Below, piece by piece: positions 26,370 through 35,600 of a stretch of DNA of 52,206 nt. The DNA comes from Bacteroidaceae bacterium. GTDB taxonomy: Bacteria > Bacteroidota > Bacteroidia > Bacteroidales > Bacteroidaceae. The notes below the pieces were generated by a model. That model did no database searches, was not told where the DNA came from, and was given only the letters and a program-made list of their open reading frames with translations. The stretch covers positions 1 to 52,206 of the forward strand of contig JAFQBB010000016.1 in NCBI GenBank assembly GCA_017416805.1. The letters run 5' to 3'. The first letter of the stretch is position 1, and every line of letters starts with the position of its first letter. Position numbers and translations under genes: made by a program.

Positions 26370-26536
26370 CAATTGAAAGAAAACAAAGCAATAAAAAAGA
26401 CAATATAAAAGAGACACAAATATCCTAAGTAAAAAAAAAAAAATAATAAGGTTGTGTAAATATTGAATACTAATAGGATATTTGTTAGAAAGCCGCACTA
26501 CAGCATAAAGCGTTATTCTTGTAGGCGGCTTTTGTT
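26370..26536 (+). ncRNA. Candidate small RNA between gdhA and the hemerythrin gene
   Basis: A -7 box TATATTTG (26362-26369) is followed by about 165 nt with no ATG. It contains a 13-A tract, a stem AAATATCCTA / TAGGATATTT (26418 and 26474) and a terminator-like stem AAAGCCGC...GCGGCTTTT (26489-26496 and 26525-26533). A -33 element is not clear. Confidence 0.4.
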
Positions 26537-26615
26537 TATATATACCAATAACTCAGAACTTTCAATTTACATCCGATAAAGAGGTACGAAAGTTTGAAAT
26601 ACCTACTTATAGTGA

Positions 26616-26646
26616 TTGTAAATATGATGCAAAAAGTGTACCTTTG
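26616..26646 (+). promoter_or_regulatory. Promoter of the hemerythrin-LuxR pair
   Basis: TTGT at 26616-26619 and TACCTTTG at 26639-26646, spacer 19 bp. This places the true start at 26669; an in-frame ATG at 26594 lies upstream of the promoter and is rejected. Confidence 0.8.
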
Positions 26647-26668
26647 CACGCATAATCAAATAAAGGAA

Positions 26669-27484
26669 ATGAACAACGAAATCAACAAATACCAACCAAA
26701 CAACCGCATGAGCGAACTCATACGCGACGACTACCGTTTGCTACAAGTTATAAGCCGTTTCGGCATACCATTGGGGTTTGGCGATAAAAGTGTACAAGAA
26801 ATCTGCCAGAACAACATGGTTGATTGTTATACTTTTTTAGCTGTTGCTAATTTCATGCAGGAGGAGAATGAGCAAATCCATCACGATGTTGGCACCTTGT
26901 CAATCCCCACCATGCTTAACTATTTGAAACGAGCACATAACTATTATTTGGATTTCTGCCTGCCAACTATACGCCATAAACTTACAGAAGCCATCAGCAG
27001 TCTGGAAGAGATGGAAATTGTGCCACTCATCCTGAGATTCTTTGACGAATACGCCCATGAAGTCCGCGAACACATGGAATTTGAAGACCGTCATGAATTT
27101 GCATACGTAAGCAATCTGATGACTGGTAATATTGAAGAAGCTGAGCGGATTACCCTCAACGCATGTCCGATGAAGATGCAACAATCAAAACCAAGCAAGA
27201 CACCCCTGACAACTCCCACTCATGTTTACCATACGGGAGACAACAGCAATATACTGCTTTTCACCCGCCAACAAGCATTGAAGCATAAGCAGATAGACAG
27301 CAAATTGTCCGAATTGAAGAATATAATTATCAAATATTGTCCCACTCGTCCCGACAACTACCTGCTAAATGCTGTTTTGTACGATATCTTCAATTGTGAG
27401 AAAGATTTGGAACTCCATTGCCGCATTGAAGATTGCTTGTTCGTCCCTGCAGTCCGTTTGATAGAAGAAAAGTTTGGATTATGA
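26669..27484 (+). CDS. Hemerythrin-like protein related to RIC/YtfE
   Basis: A 271-residue cytoplasmic protein. Residues about 14-60 resemble the ScdA_N segment of iron-centre repair proteins but lack its paired cysteines (F-G-I-P-L-G-F-G-D replaces the C-C-G-G region). The rest is a four-helix hemerythrin-like bundle with probable di-iron ligands H90, H103, H135 and E139, and a late H-x-x-x-E in the segment L-H-C-R-I-E-D-C. Family roles include oxygen or nitric-oxide sensing and Fe-S repair. Its stop overlaps the start of a LuxR-type regulator gene by four bases, so the two are translated together and probably act together. Confidence 0.8.
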   Translation: MNNEINKYQPNNRMSELIRDDYRLLQVISRFGIPLGFGDKSVQEICQNNMVDCYTFLAVANFMQEENEQIHHDVGTLSIPTMLNYLKRAHNYYLDFCLPTIRHKLTEAISSLEEMEIVPLILRFFDEYAHEVREHMEFEDRHEFAYVSNLMTGNIEEAERITLNACPMKMQQSKPSKTPLTTPTHVYHTGDNSNILLFTRQQALKHKQIDSKLSELKNIIIKYCPTRPDNYLLNAVLYDIFNCEKDLELHCRIEDCLFVPAVRLIEEKFGL

Positions 27485-28113
27485 AAAAACTTGAAAGTTT
27501 GAGAATAGCCGTAGCCGACACTTCTGTCATCATACGCAGTGGGGTAATAGTAGTTTTAAAGCGATTGCCAGGCTTACACATAAGACCCGTCGAAGTAACC
27601 TCGCCCACATCTTTGGAAAACTGCCTCCACATGGAAACTCCGGACATATTGATTATAAATCCGACTTTCGGCGGATGGTTCAATATAGAAGAGTTTCGTA
27701 ATGACACCATCCACGGAAGCGTAAAATGCATTGCGTTGAATTGTACCATCACCGACTCTTCTATCCTTCATGCCTACGATGAATGCATTACACTTTATGA
27801 AGATGCTGAAACTTTACGAAATAAAATTGTACGCCTGACTAATGAACCAAACGAAGACGAAGAAGAATCGGGCAATAATGAAACGGAAACTTTAAGCCAA
27901 CGCGAAAAAGAAATTGTCATCTGCGTAGTTAAAGGCATGACCAATAAAGAGATTGCCGACCGCCTATATCTGTCCGTCCACACAGTAAACACTCACCGAC
28001 GAAACATTGCCCGAAAATTGGAGATTCACTCTATAGCAGGACTCACCATTTATGCTATTGTCAACAAGCTTGTCAAATTGGACGAAGTAAAGCGATTAGC
28101 AATGAATGAATAA
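27481..28113 (+). CDS. LuxR/NarL-type regulator with degenerate receiver domain
   Basis: A 210-residue DNA-binding protein. Residues about 6-118 have the pattern of a response-regulator receiver, but the phosphoacceptor position after P-D-I-L-I-I is Asn60 instead of Asp, and the conserved Thr and Lys are not seen. After an acidic linker, residues about 138-200 form a LuxR helix-turn-helix (L-S-Q-R-E-K-E-I-V, then N-K-E-I-A-D-R-L-Y-L-S-V-H-T-V-N-T-H). Starts at the ATGA overlap with the hemerythrin-like gene. No histidine kinase is nearby, so the input is more likely protein contact or a ligand than phosphorylation. Confidence 0.85.
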   Translation: MKKLESLRIAVADTSVIIRSGVIVVLKRLPGLHIRPVEVTSPTSLENCLHMETPDILIINPTFGGWFNIEEFRNDTIHGSVKCIALNCTITDSSILHAYDECITLYEDAETLRNKIVRLTNEPNEDEEESGNNETETLSQREKEIVICVVKGMTNKEIADRLYLSVHTVNTHRRNIARKLEIHSIAGLTIYAIVNKLVKLDEVKRLAMNE

Positions 28114-28210
28114 AATCTAAAAGCAAGAAGAAAATTCTATAATCTGTACAAATCTTTCAAACGAAACGAAAAACTACATTCCAAAATCCATATTTTTCAG
28201 AAAATAATAT

Positions 28211-28349
28211 TACCTTTGTGCGCTCTTTTCATGTAGGGAGTGTCCAGATTCCTTACGTCAAAATGTTACGGGGCAAGAGAGACTTTATAAAACAAACTTG
28301 CAAACCGCTCCCGATCCAATGTGCGGACGGGGCTAAAAAAGAGAAATGT
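28211..28349 (+). promoter_or_regulatory. corA -7 box and long 5' leader
   Basis: TACCTTTG at 28211-28218 puts the transcript start near 28225, leaving about 125 nt before the preferred start at 28350. The leader has GGGAG and GTCC near its 5' end and CTCCC and GGAC near its 3' end, which could pair. A regulatory RNA is possible; no known class is recognised. Confidence 0.4.
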
Positions 28350-29282
28350 ATGCGTGCATTCTGGAAAATCAAACCGCAAATTGAACCACTGGAAAAGTGG
28401 GAATCAAACTGTTGGATACAGGTAACAAGTCCTTCAGAGGAAGATGCCGATTATCTGATCAACGAGCTTCAAATGCCCGACTATTTTTTGTCAGATATTG
28501 CCGATGTTGACGAACGTTCACGTGTAGAGACAGAAGACGGATGGACCATGATTATCCTCCGCGTCCCCTATATGAATCCAACCAAAGAGGCTTCGCGTTC
28601 ACCTTACACCACTGTTCCATTAGGAATTATTCTCAAAAAGGACATTTGCATTACCGTATGTTATTTCATCACCAAAATGATGAATGATTTTCTCGGCCAT
28701 TACCAACGCAAAGGGAAAGGATTTACCGATTCTGTAGATATGACCTTTCGTCTTTTCCTATCCTCTTCCGTATGGTATCTGAAGTTCTTGAAGAAAATCA
28801 ATTATGAAATAGACGAAGCCAAACGCGATTTGGACAAGAGCATTGATAACGAAGATCTTATCAACCTCAGTTCACTTCAAAACTCTTTGACTTATTTCAT
28901 GAACTCCATTCGTGGTAATGAGACACTGCTTGCACAAGTCAAGTTCAAACTCCCCGTCGATGAATTGGATGCCGAACTGATTGAAGATGTCAACATTGAG
29001 ATGAAACAGGCACGCGAAAGCGCTTACGTGTACAGCAACATTCTTGAAAGTGCCGTAAACACATATGCCAGTGTCATCAACAACAACATGAATACTGTGA
29101 TGCGACTTATGACTTCTGTCAGCATCGTACTCATGTTCCCTACGTTGATAGCGAGTCTTTACGGAATGAACCTGAAAAATGGCCTGGAAGACAACCCTTT
29201 AGGTTTCTACGAAGTTTTGGCCTTTTCCATTCTCGTCAGCGGTGCCATCATTTGGCTTTTCCGCCGCCGCCGTTGGCTATAA
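28350..29282 (+). CDS. corA: CorA-family divalent cation transporter
   Basis: A 310-residue Mg2+/Co2+ channel-type transporter. A large N-terminal cytoplasmic domain with long helices is followed by two C-terminal membrane helices. The signature Y-G-M-N is at about residues 270-273, and the protein ends in a basic tail (F-R-R-R-R-W-L). The start at 28350 (M-R-A-F-W-K-I) is chosen because an upstream frame opening at 28218 lies inside the promoter; 28263 is an alternative. Monocistronic, convergent with the FKBP gene 15 bp away. Confidence 0.9.
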   Translation: MRAFWKIKPQIEPLEKWESNCWIQVTSPSEEDADYLINELQMPDYFLSDIADVDERSRVETEDGWTMIILRVPYMNPTKEASRSPYTTVPLGIILKKDICITVCYFITKMMNDFLGHYQRKGKGFTDSVDMTFRLFLSSSVWYLKFLKKINYEIDEAKRDLDKSIDNEDLINLSSLQNSLTYFMNSIRGNETLLAQVKFKLPVDELDAELIEDVNIEMKQARESAYVYSNILESAVNTYASVINNNMNTVMRLMTSVSIVLMFPTLIASLYGMNLKNGLEDNPLGFYEVLAFSILVSGAIIWLFRRRRWL

Positions 29283-29297
29283 CCCCTCGCCATATTT

Positions 29298-29699
29298 TCA
29301 TGCTATCCCCTTCAGTTCGATTTCAAAGATCAGGGTCGAATGTTTGGGGATACCGGCTGTAGCCATAGCTCCATACCCTAAGTGTGAAGGGATGTAAATA
29401 CGCCATTTGTCTCCGACATGCATGCGTGTGAGGGCAATTTTCCATCCGTCAATCAGGTCGTTCAACCTGAAGGCATCGGGATACCCTTGGGTCATGTTAT
29501 CATCGAACACCTTCCCATTGGTCAGCATCCCTTTGTAATAGACAGAGACGATGTTTCCCAATGTTGGCGAACCTCCTTCGCCACTTTCCATTACTTCGTA
29601 CAACACTCCGGCATTCAGTGGAAGCACTCCCGGTTCAGTAGCTTTTTGTCGGAGGAATTCCTCATTCTCCTGTTTGTACATCAGCTGTTTTTTACTCAT
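29298..29699 (-). CDS. FKBP-type peptidyl-prolyl cis-trans isomerase
   Basis: A 133-residue protein-folding isomerase. The core has V-S-V-Y-Y-K-G-M-L-T-N-G-K-V-F-D, a G-W-K-I-A-L-T-R-M-H-V-G-D-K-W segment and the end I-P-S-H-L-G-Y-G-A-M-A-T-A-G-I-P-K-H-S-T-L-I-F-like pattern, all typical of FKBP domains. There is no signal peptide, so it should be cytoplasmic. A minus-strand -7 box TATCTTTG (about 29747-29754) precedes it. Upstream of that promoter lies palindrome array A. Confidence 0.92.
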   Translation of the reverse strand: MSKKQLMYKQENEEFLRQKATEPGVLPLNAGVLYEVMESGEGGSPTLGNIVSVYYKGMLTNGKVFDDNMTQGYPDAFRLNDLIDGWKIALTRMHVGDKWRIYIPSHLGYGAMATAGIPKHSTLIFEIELKGIA

Positions 29700-29795
29700 A
29701 TTATTTATACTTTAATTGGTGGATTAGTATCAAGTCAAGTCGCAAAGATATGTAAAATGCAGGGATACCCTCACGTCATATCAATGAAAAAAAAA

Positions 29796-29990
29796 TCACT
29801 TCTTCTAATTGTGATGGCTCTTTTGCAATTTGGTTGAAAAGGTATGAAAAACAGATTCGAAAAATGAACATATGTTCAAGTGCCTCTGAACATATGTTCA
29901 AGTGTCAACGAACATATGTTCGTGACCACTTGAACATATGTCCTTATTTTTTTCCTAATTTCAACCAAAATGCAGAAGTGCCATTGTGAT
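29796..29990. repeat. Palindrome-array element, copy A (GAACATATGTTC, 22-bp period)
   Basis: GAACATATGTTC is at 29866-29877, 29888-29899 and 29910-29921, with a near copy (GAACATATGTCC) at 29932-29943; starts are exactly 22 bp apart. Spacers begin AAGTG in two cases. The array is enclosed by inverted flanks: GCAATTTGGTTGAAAAGG (left) against CCTAATTTCAACCAAAATGC (right). A related element with the same kind of flanks but another palindrome lies at 44951-45090. Confidence 0.85.
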
Positions 29991-30000
29991 TCTTCAATTG

Positions 30001-32298
30001 TTATTCTTTTCGTATTCCGTACAGATAACCTAGCAGAGCCATTTTCCCCCGCATGGTTTCGCGTGGTGTGAATTCACCGTTCACCCACATATAGCGGATG
30101 TTAAAGAAAGACTCTTGGTGTGGCCATCCTCCGGTGTACCAGTCGGGATAGCATCGCGCAAGGATGATGCGGGCATCTCCACCATTGCCGGCCGACCAAG
30201 TTTCGGTGCCATTAAAGGGGGTCTGCCCTGGGTGTACACCCGGCACTCCGTCATCATGCCCTGTGGTGTAGCAATGTTCTATATGCCTTTCACCCAGTCC
30301 TGTCATCTCTACCGTATTCGACGGGTTCCGTCCCAATCCCCAACTGGCTTCCATATACATGGCCTTCTCAAGCCGTGCTTTGTCTGATGGTGTGGTAGCC
30401 GTATAGTGAGCCATCATCACCAGTTGAAGGTTTTCTGACACTTGCCAACGCGAGTCATTGGCTGTGCGTCGTGAAGGGCGGTTGTACATGTGGCATAGGT
30501 TATTCTCTTCGGCATGATGCTTTACGCTCTCTTTCATCCATGTGTATAGCTCGGGGTAATTCCGTTTGTACGGACAGGTGAGGTAAGCCGCCGTACCCCA
30601 TAGCTGGTAGTAGGCATTCCGTCCTTTGTCAAATAGAGGCGTCTGTCCGTTCCTGATGACACACTCCTCTGCCATCACCTGTTCCCATTCCTTCTCTCCC
30701 GTTACATTGTAGAGGAAAGCAGCGGCCATTTGCCGGAAGTCGCGTCCGCGCATACGGGCACTTCCGATGTCCTGCCGGTCATCCAGTTGCAGGTTCTCTT
30801 GCTTGCTAGCAAAGCGGAAAGCTTTGATAGCCTCTTCTGTATAATAGGTGCATAGCGAGTCATTGCCATAAATGCGGAAAGCCTCGGCTAGAATAGCACA
30901 ATTGGCAGCATTTGCCCATGCGGCCATGGTGGTGCATCCGGCTTGAAACATAATGCTCCACTCCTTTGACGGGTTGGTCACCCCTTGCGAATAGGCCTCG
31001 CCATCGCGTATGCTCAGGAAGAAATCCACTTCGTTGCGTGCCTCGTCAATGAGGTCGGGTATGCCGTTTCCGCTCTCCCGTATGCCCAGATTGTCCTTTG
31101 CCAATCGGCCGTGTGTGAGCAGGTAGGGGAGCAGCATATCGTAGATGTTGCTTACGTGCGCCAAATGGCGGTCCCAGTCGAATGCATCCGAGTGTCCGCC
31201 CCGTACTTCCGTATTTACAGGATTTCCTGGCAGACGGTGTGCCCAAAATGCCGATGTAAGTGCCGGTTTGAAGTGTGGTTCGTCCCACACGTCGCCCCGA
31301 ATCTTCCGCCAATCGGGATGCCATGGATGCAGGTCGGTCTTATAGACGGTGAATCCCACCGGATCCACTTCAGGAACAAACATCGGTTGGCGTGGGGCAG
31401 GAGATATATTGGAGTCTATCGGTTCGCCCAGACGCATGTAGTAATAGCCGCGCACCGAGTAGCGGTATGGTTGGAAATAGACCCCGTCAGCGATGTCAAA
31501 ATCCATGCTGCATCCTACATCTTCTACAACCAGCCGGTAGCGTCCGGGTACACTTCCCTTGAAATCAATATTCCATACGTCCGATCCCGTCATGTCTTTG
31601 CGGTTAGCCTCCTTGTCGGCCGATGCTCCCATCCAGAAACTTACCTTTCCTGCTTTGCGCGAGCGGCCTGTCTTTACATTGTACAGATATACATTTTTTC
31701 CTTCAAATGCCGCATAGTCACGCTGGCCACCATCTCCTAACCACAGGTAAAGGTCAGCCGGATGTACTGCTTCCTGGGGCGTGTAGCCGATGATGTTCAC
31801 ATGCACCGCCTCCGATTGTGTCCGCCAGATATCGAATGTCACGCTCGCTTCTTTCACGTCCGCTTTCATTTCTTCGGGCAATGTCACCGTATAGCTGCAC
31901 CCCTGCTTCATTTCTTGGGGCAGATGCAAGAATAGCCAATGGTCCAGTTCACTCGTCAGTGTATGGTCAGTATTCATCGGTTTCGATTTTCGCCATACGG
32001 CCAGCGGATGAACTTTCGTGAAGTTACGGTCGTCCTTTGAATAAATATTCCATTTGTCAGTTTTTGTAGCTATATCCGGTTGCAACCGTTTACCAAACAC
32101 CACCAGCGTATCCTCAGCCGATGTATGTCCCAGGTAAGCTCCTGGTCCTCTGCCGTCATCTTCGTAACGGACCTCTCCATCGCGCAGATGTACCATCAGA
32201 TACTCCTTGTCTATCACCCGTAGGCCCACGAATTTCACAGCCTTGATAGATGAAAAAGTGTATAGACAGAACAGCAGGAATAAAACAGCTTGTTTCAT
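30001..32298 (-). CDS. Secreted glycoside hydrolase family 9 endoglucanase-like enzyme
   Basis: A 765-residue exported enzyme with a signal peptide (M-K-Q-A-V-L-F-L-L-F-C-L-Y-T-F-S-S). An N-terminal immunoglobulin-like CelD_N-type domain (about residues 160-275, V-N-I-G-Y start region) precedes a GH9 (alpha/alpha)6 catalytic domain with R-G-G-H-S-D-A-F-D-W-D, G-I-P-D-L-I-D-E-A, G-R-N-P-S-N and a C-terminal E-S-F-F-N-I-R-Y segment bearing the likely acid Glu. The family hydrolyses beta-1,4-glucans, including xyloglucan. The start at 32298 gives the signal peptide; the longer frame to 32421 is rejected. Divergent from the GH31 gene. Confidence 0.9.
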   Translation of the reverse strand: MKQAVLFLLFCLYTFSSIKAVKFVGLRVIDKEYLMVHLRDGEVRYEDDGRGPGAYLGHTSAEDTLVVFGKRLQPDIATKTDKWNIYSKDDRNFTKVHPLAVWRKSKPMNTDHTLTSELDHWLFLHLPQEMKQGCSYTVTLPEEMKADVKEASVTFDIWRTQSEAVHVNIIGYTPQEAVHPADLYLWLGDGGQRDYAAFEGKNVYLYNVKTGRSRKAGKVSFWMGASADKEANRKDMTGSDVWNIDFKGSVPGRYRLVVEDVGCSMDFDIADGVYFQPYRYSVRGYYYMRLGEPIDSNISPAPRQPMFVPEVDPVGFTVYKTDLHPWHPDWRKIRGDVWDEPHFKPALTSAFWAHRLPGNPVNTEVRGGHSDAFDWDRHLAHVSNIYDMLLPYLLTHGRLAKDNLGIRESGNGIPDLIDEARNEVDFFLSIRDGEAYSQGVTNPSKEWSIMFQAGCTTMAAWANAANCAILAEAFRIYGNDSLCTYYTEEAIKAFRFASKQENLQLDDRQDIGSARMRGRDFRQMAAAFLYNVTGEKEWEQVMAEECVIRNGQTPLFDKGRNAYYQLWGTAAYLTCPYKRNYPELYTWMKESVKHHAEENNLCHMYNRPSRRTANDSRWQVSENLQLVMMAHYTATTPSDKARLEKAMYMEASWGLGRNPSNTVEMTGLGERHIEHCYTTGHDDGVPGVHPGQTPFNGTETWSAGNGGDARIILARCYPDWYTGGWPHQESFFNIRYMWVNGEFTPRETMRGKMALLGYLYGIRKE

Positions 32299-32326
32299 GT
32301 CGTTATTTTTTATTATTGACAGGTCG

Positions 32327-32334
32327 CAAAGATA
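32327..32334 (-). promoter_or_regulatory. -7 box for the GH9 gene
   Basis: CAAAGATA on the plus strand reads TATCTTTG on the minus strand, 28 bp before the start. A matching -33 is not clear. The rest of the 32299-32664 gap is AT-rich; TAAATTTG at 32599-32606 is a weak candidate -7 for the GH31 gene. Confidence 0.5.
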
Positions 32335-32664
32335 TGTAAAAACATTGGAATATCCGAAATTATGTACAATAAATATCGAGGCATCACTTTTAAATATTTC
32401 TGTAGGGAAAGATTTTGGCAATATCTGTCAGAATAACATGCATTCTGACATTTTCTCAATGTCAAGAACTAAATTTGAAGGCTTTGATGCAAGTGTAAAA
32501 ACGTGAAGAGTAATACTTCCCTTTATGGTTACAGCAACAAATTATGTCAGTTCTTCAATTTCTTCATCATGAATAGCTGTTAGTTGGCAGATTTTATCTA
32601 AATTTGCAGATTATGAGTAAATACATGAAAAATGGGAAATAATCATAGCCAAATAGTATAAAGC

Positions 32665-35600
32665 ATGAAAAAACAATTCTTATTTTTGTTGTGTCTGATG
32701 GCGGTAATGACCACCCAGGCGCAAACTGTGACACAGACAAAGTATGGAGTGAAGGTGGATGTCGCCAAAGAAGGTGTTCCTACTACGGAGGTGACCGTCT
32801 ATACTCCTTCCATCATTCGGGTGACCAAGTATGCTGATGGACTGAAGCAGATGCCCGAGAAGAAAAGCTACTCGGTGGTTCTTGAACCTACGGGTGCAGA
32901 ATTCCAAATGCGCGATGTCGAACCTTCGGTGGTCATTACGACAGAACAGATGACAGTGACCATTGACAAACAGACTGGTGCCGTATGTTTTGCCAAAGGA
33001 CAGAACATGTTGTTTCAGGAGGTTGCTGCTGGTGAAGTGAAAATGATTACTGCGGGTGCCGATAAGGGTAAGTATGAAATAGCCCAGAATTTCCGCTTGG
33101 ATAAAGACGAGGCCATCTTCGGATTCGGTCAGCGTGGAAGCAAGAACTTGAACCAACGTGGAGAGAAAATCAAGATGTGGAATACGAATGGAAACATTAC
33201 CATCCCTTACTTCGCTTCGGAGAAAGGTTATGGATTCTATTGGGACAATGCCGGACGTTCACGTTTTGAAGATAGTGAATATTTGACCCGTTTCACCTCT
33301 GAAGTGGCTCAATGCGTGGATTACTACTTCATCTACGGTGGTGGTTCACAAGATGCTGTGATGGCCTCGGTACGCCAGCTTTCGGGACAAGCCACCATGT
33401 TCCCTCTTTGGTCAATGGGCTTCTGGCAATGTCGTGAACGCTATAAGACAAGCGATGAGTTATGCGAGGTGCTGGATAAATACCGCGAGTTGGAGATTCC
33501 TCTCGACGGTATTGTGCAGGACTGGCAATACTGGGGATGCGATTCCAACTGGAATGCCATGAAGTTCATGAATCCCTATTATATTAATAAGGTGGGCGAT
33601 GAGAAGTGGGCAAAATATCTGCCCGACGACTTGAAACCTTTGGCCAAAGAATATGTCGAGAAGGGATTGGAACCACGCATCAAGAGTCCGCAGGAGATGG
33701 TGGATTATGTACATAGCAAGAATGCCCATCTGATGATCTCTATTTGGGCAAGCTTCGGTCCTTGGACTGAGCAGTACAAGGAGTTGGAAAAGATTGGAGC
33801 ACTGTACCCCTTCGACACATGGCCGCGTAATCGGGGGGTGAAACCTTATGACCCCTTCAATCCGAAGGCGCGCGACATCTATTGGAAGTACTTGAAGAAC
33901 CTCTACGACATGGACATTGATGCCTGGTGGAGCGACTCTACTGAGCCTGACCAATGGGACCAGCCGGGCGATGACGAACACATGACGCACGATGGTACAT
34001 GGCGGAGTGTGAAAAATGCTTTCCCACTGATGAGTAACAAGGGTGTGTATGAAAACCTGCGCAAACAGAAGAAGAACAACAAGCGCTCCTTCCAGATGAC
34101 ACGAAGCAGTTCGTTCGGTATCCAGCGTTATGCAACCTTCAGTTGGAGTGGCGACATCACCAGCAACTGGCAGGTGATGAAGAACCAGATTCCCTCGGGA
34201 TTGAACTATGTGACATGCGGTATCCCCTTTTGGAATACCGATATCGGCGGATTCTTCGGATGGGACATCAATAACGATACACATGACCCCTTCGCCAAAG
34301 AGTTGCAGGTGCGTTGGATGCAATGGGGATGCTTCATGCCCTTGATGCGTAACCATCGTTCTGGCCCTATGCTGAACGAACTTTATCACTATGGCAAACC
34401 GGGTGAATGGGCATTCGATGTGCAGAAGGACTTTATCGAATTGCGCTACCGCCTGTTACCTTATATATATAGTATGATGGGTGAGGTGGTACAACGTAGC
34501 GGTTCGATGATGCGTCCGCTCTTCTTCGATTTCGCTCATGACAAGCGTGCCATCAACCTGACGGATGAGTACCTCTTCGGACGTTCTATTCTCGTGAAAC
34601 CGGTGACCGACCCACTCTATACCTTCCAAGAGGGAAAGAAAGGTTTTGCAATCTATCCTGAATTGGAGAAAGCTGCTGCTCCCGTGAGTGTGTATCTGCC
34701 CTCGGGTGCAGACTGGTACGACTTCTGGACAAACGAGCTGGTTGCCGGCGGACGCACAGTCAAGCGATTGGCTCCCATCAGTCTGATACCCGTATATGTG
34801 AAGGCCGGTAGCATTTTACCCTTCGGCCCTGCTGTGCAGTACTCGACAGAGAAATCCTGGGACAATCTTGAAATTCGTGTCTATCCTGGCGCCAACGGAG
34901 AGTTTATACTTTACGAGGACGAGGGTGACAACTATAATTACGAAAAGGGTGCCTTCACTGAAATACCCTTCCGTTGGGACAACGATCATGGTACGCTCAT
35001 CATCGGGGCACGTAAAGGCAAATTTAACGGCATGCTTGGAAAACGTAACTTCCGCATTCATTTGGTGACAGCCGATAGCCCTGCGGGCGATACAGAAGCT
35101 GCCACTTACAATACCGTAGTGACTTACGAAGGCAAGGAGGTGCGTGTGAAACTTTGCGAAGGCACAGTGCCTGACGGACGCGAGGATATGAGCCATCTGA
35201 TAGCCAATCCCAGTTTTGAAGCCGATGGGCGCTCAGGCGACAAGCTTGAGCCGCAAGGATGGATGGTGGACAGCCCTACCTCATGGTGGGGAGTCAATAG
35301 CCACGGAGGTGGGGAACCAAGACCTACGCACGGAAGCTACATCTTCGGTGTGTGGGACGAGGCTAATACCCATACAGCTACTATCAGTCAGGTATTGAAG
35401 AATCTTCCTGCCGGCAAGTATGAACTGTTGGTGGATATGCATGCATCAAATACTCCGTCCGCTATTCGTGTAGGCAATCAGCGCCTGTTTGCAGGAAAGG
35501 ATATTGCATATTTCCGTGACCAAGTGAAGCGTCCGGGTACTCGTGACAATTATCCGATGCAGACAGTCAAACTCGCTTTCACCCAGGTAGCCGATGATGA

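Noticed and set aside
29866-29943. CRISPR array
   Set aside because: Repeat of 12 bp and spacer of 10 bp are much too short, spacers are related, and no cas genes are present. The other arrays in the window fail for the same reason.
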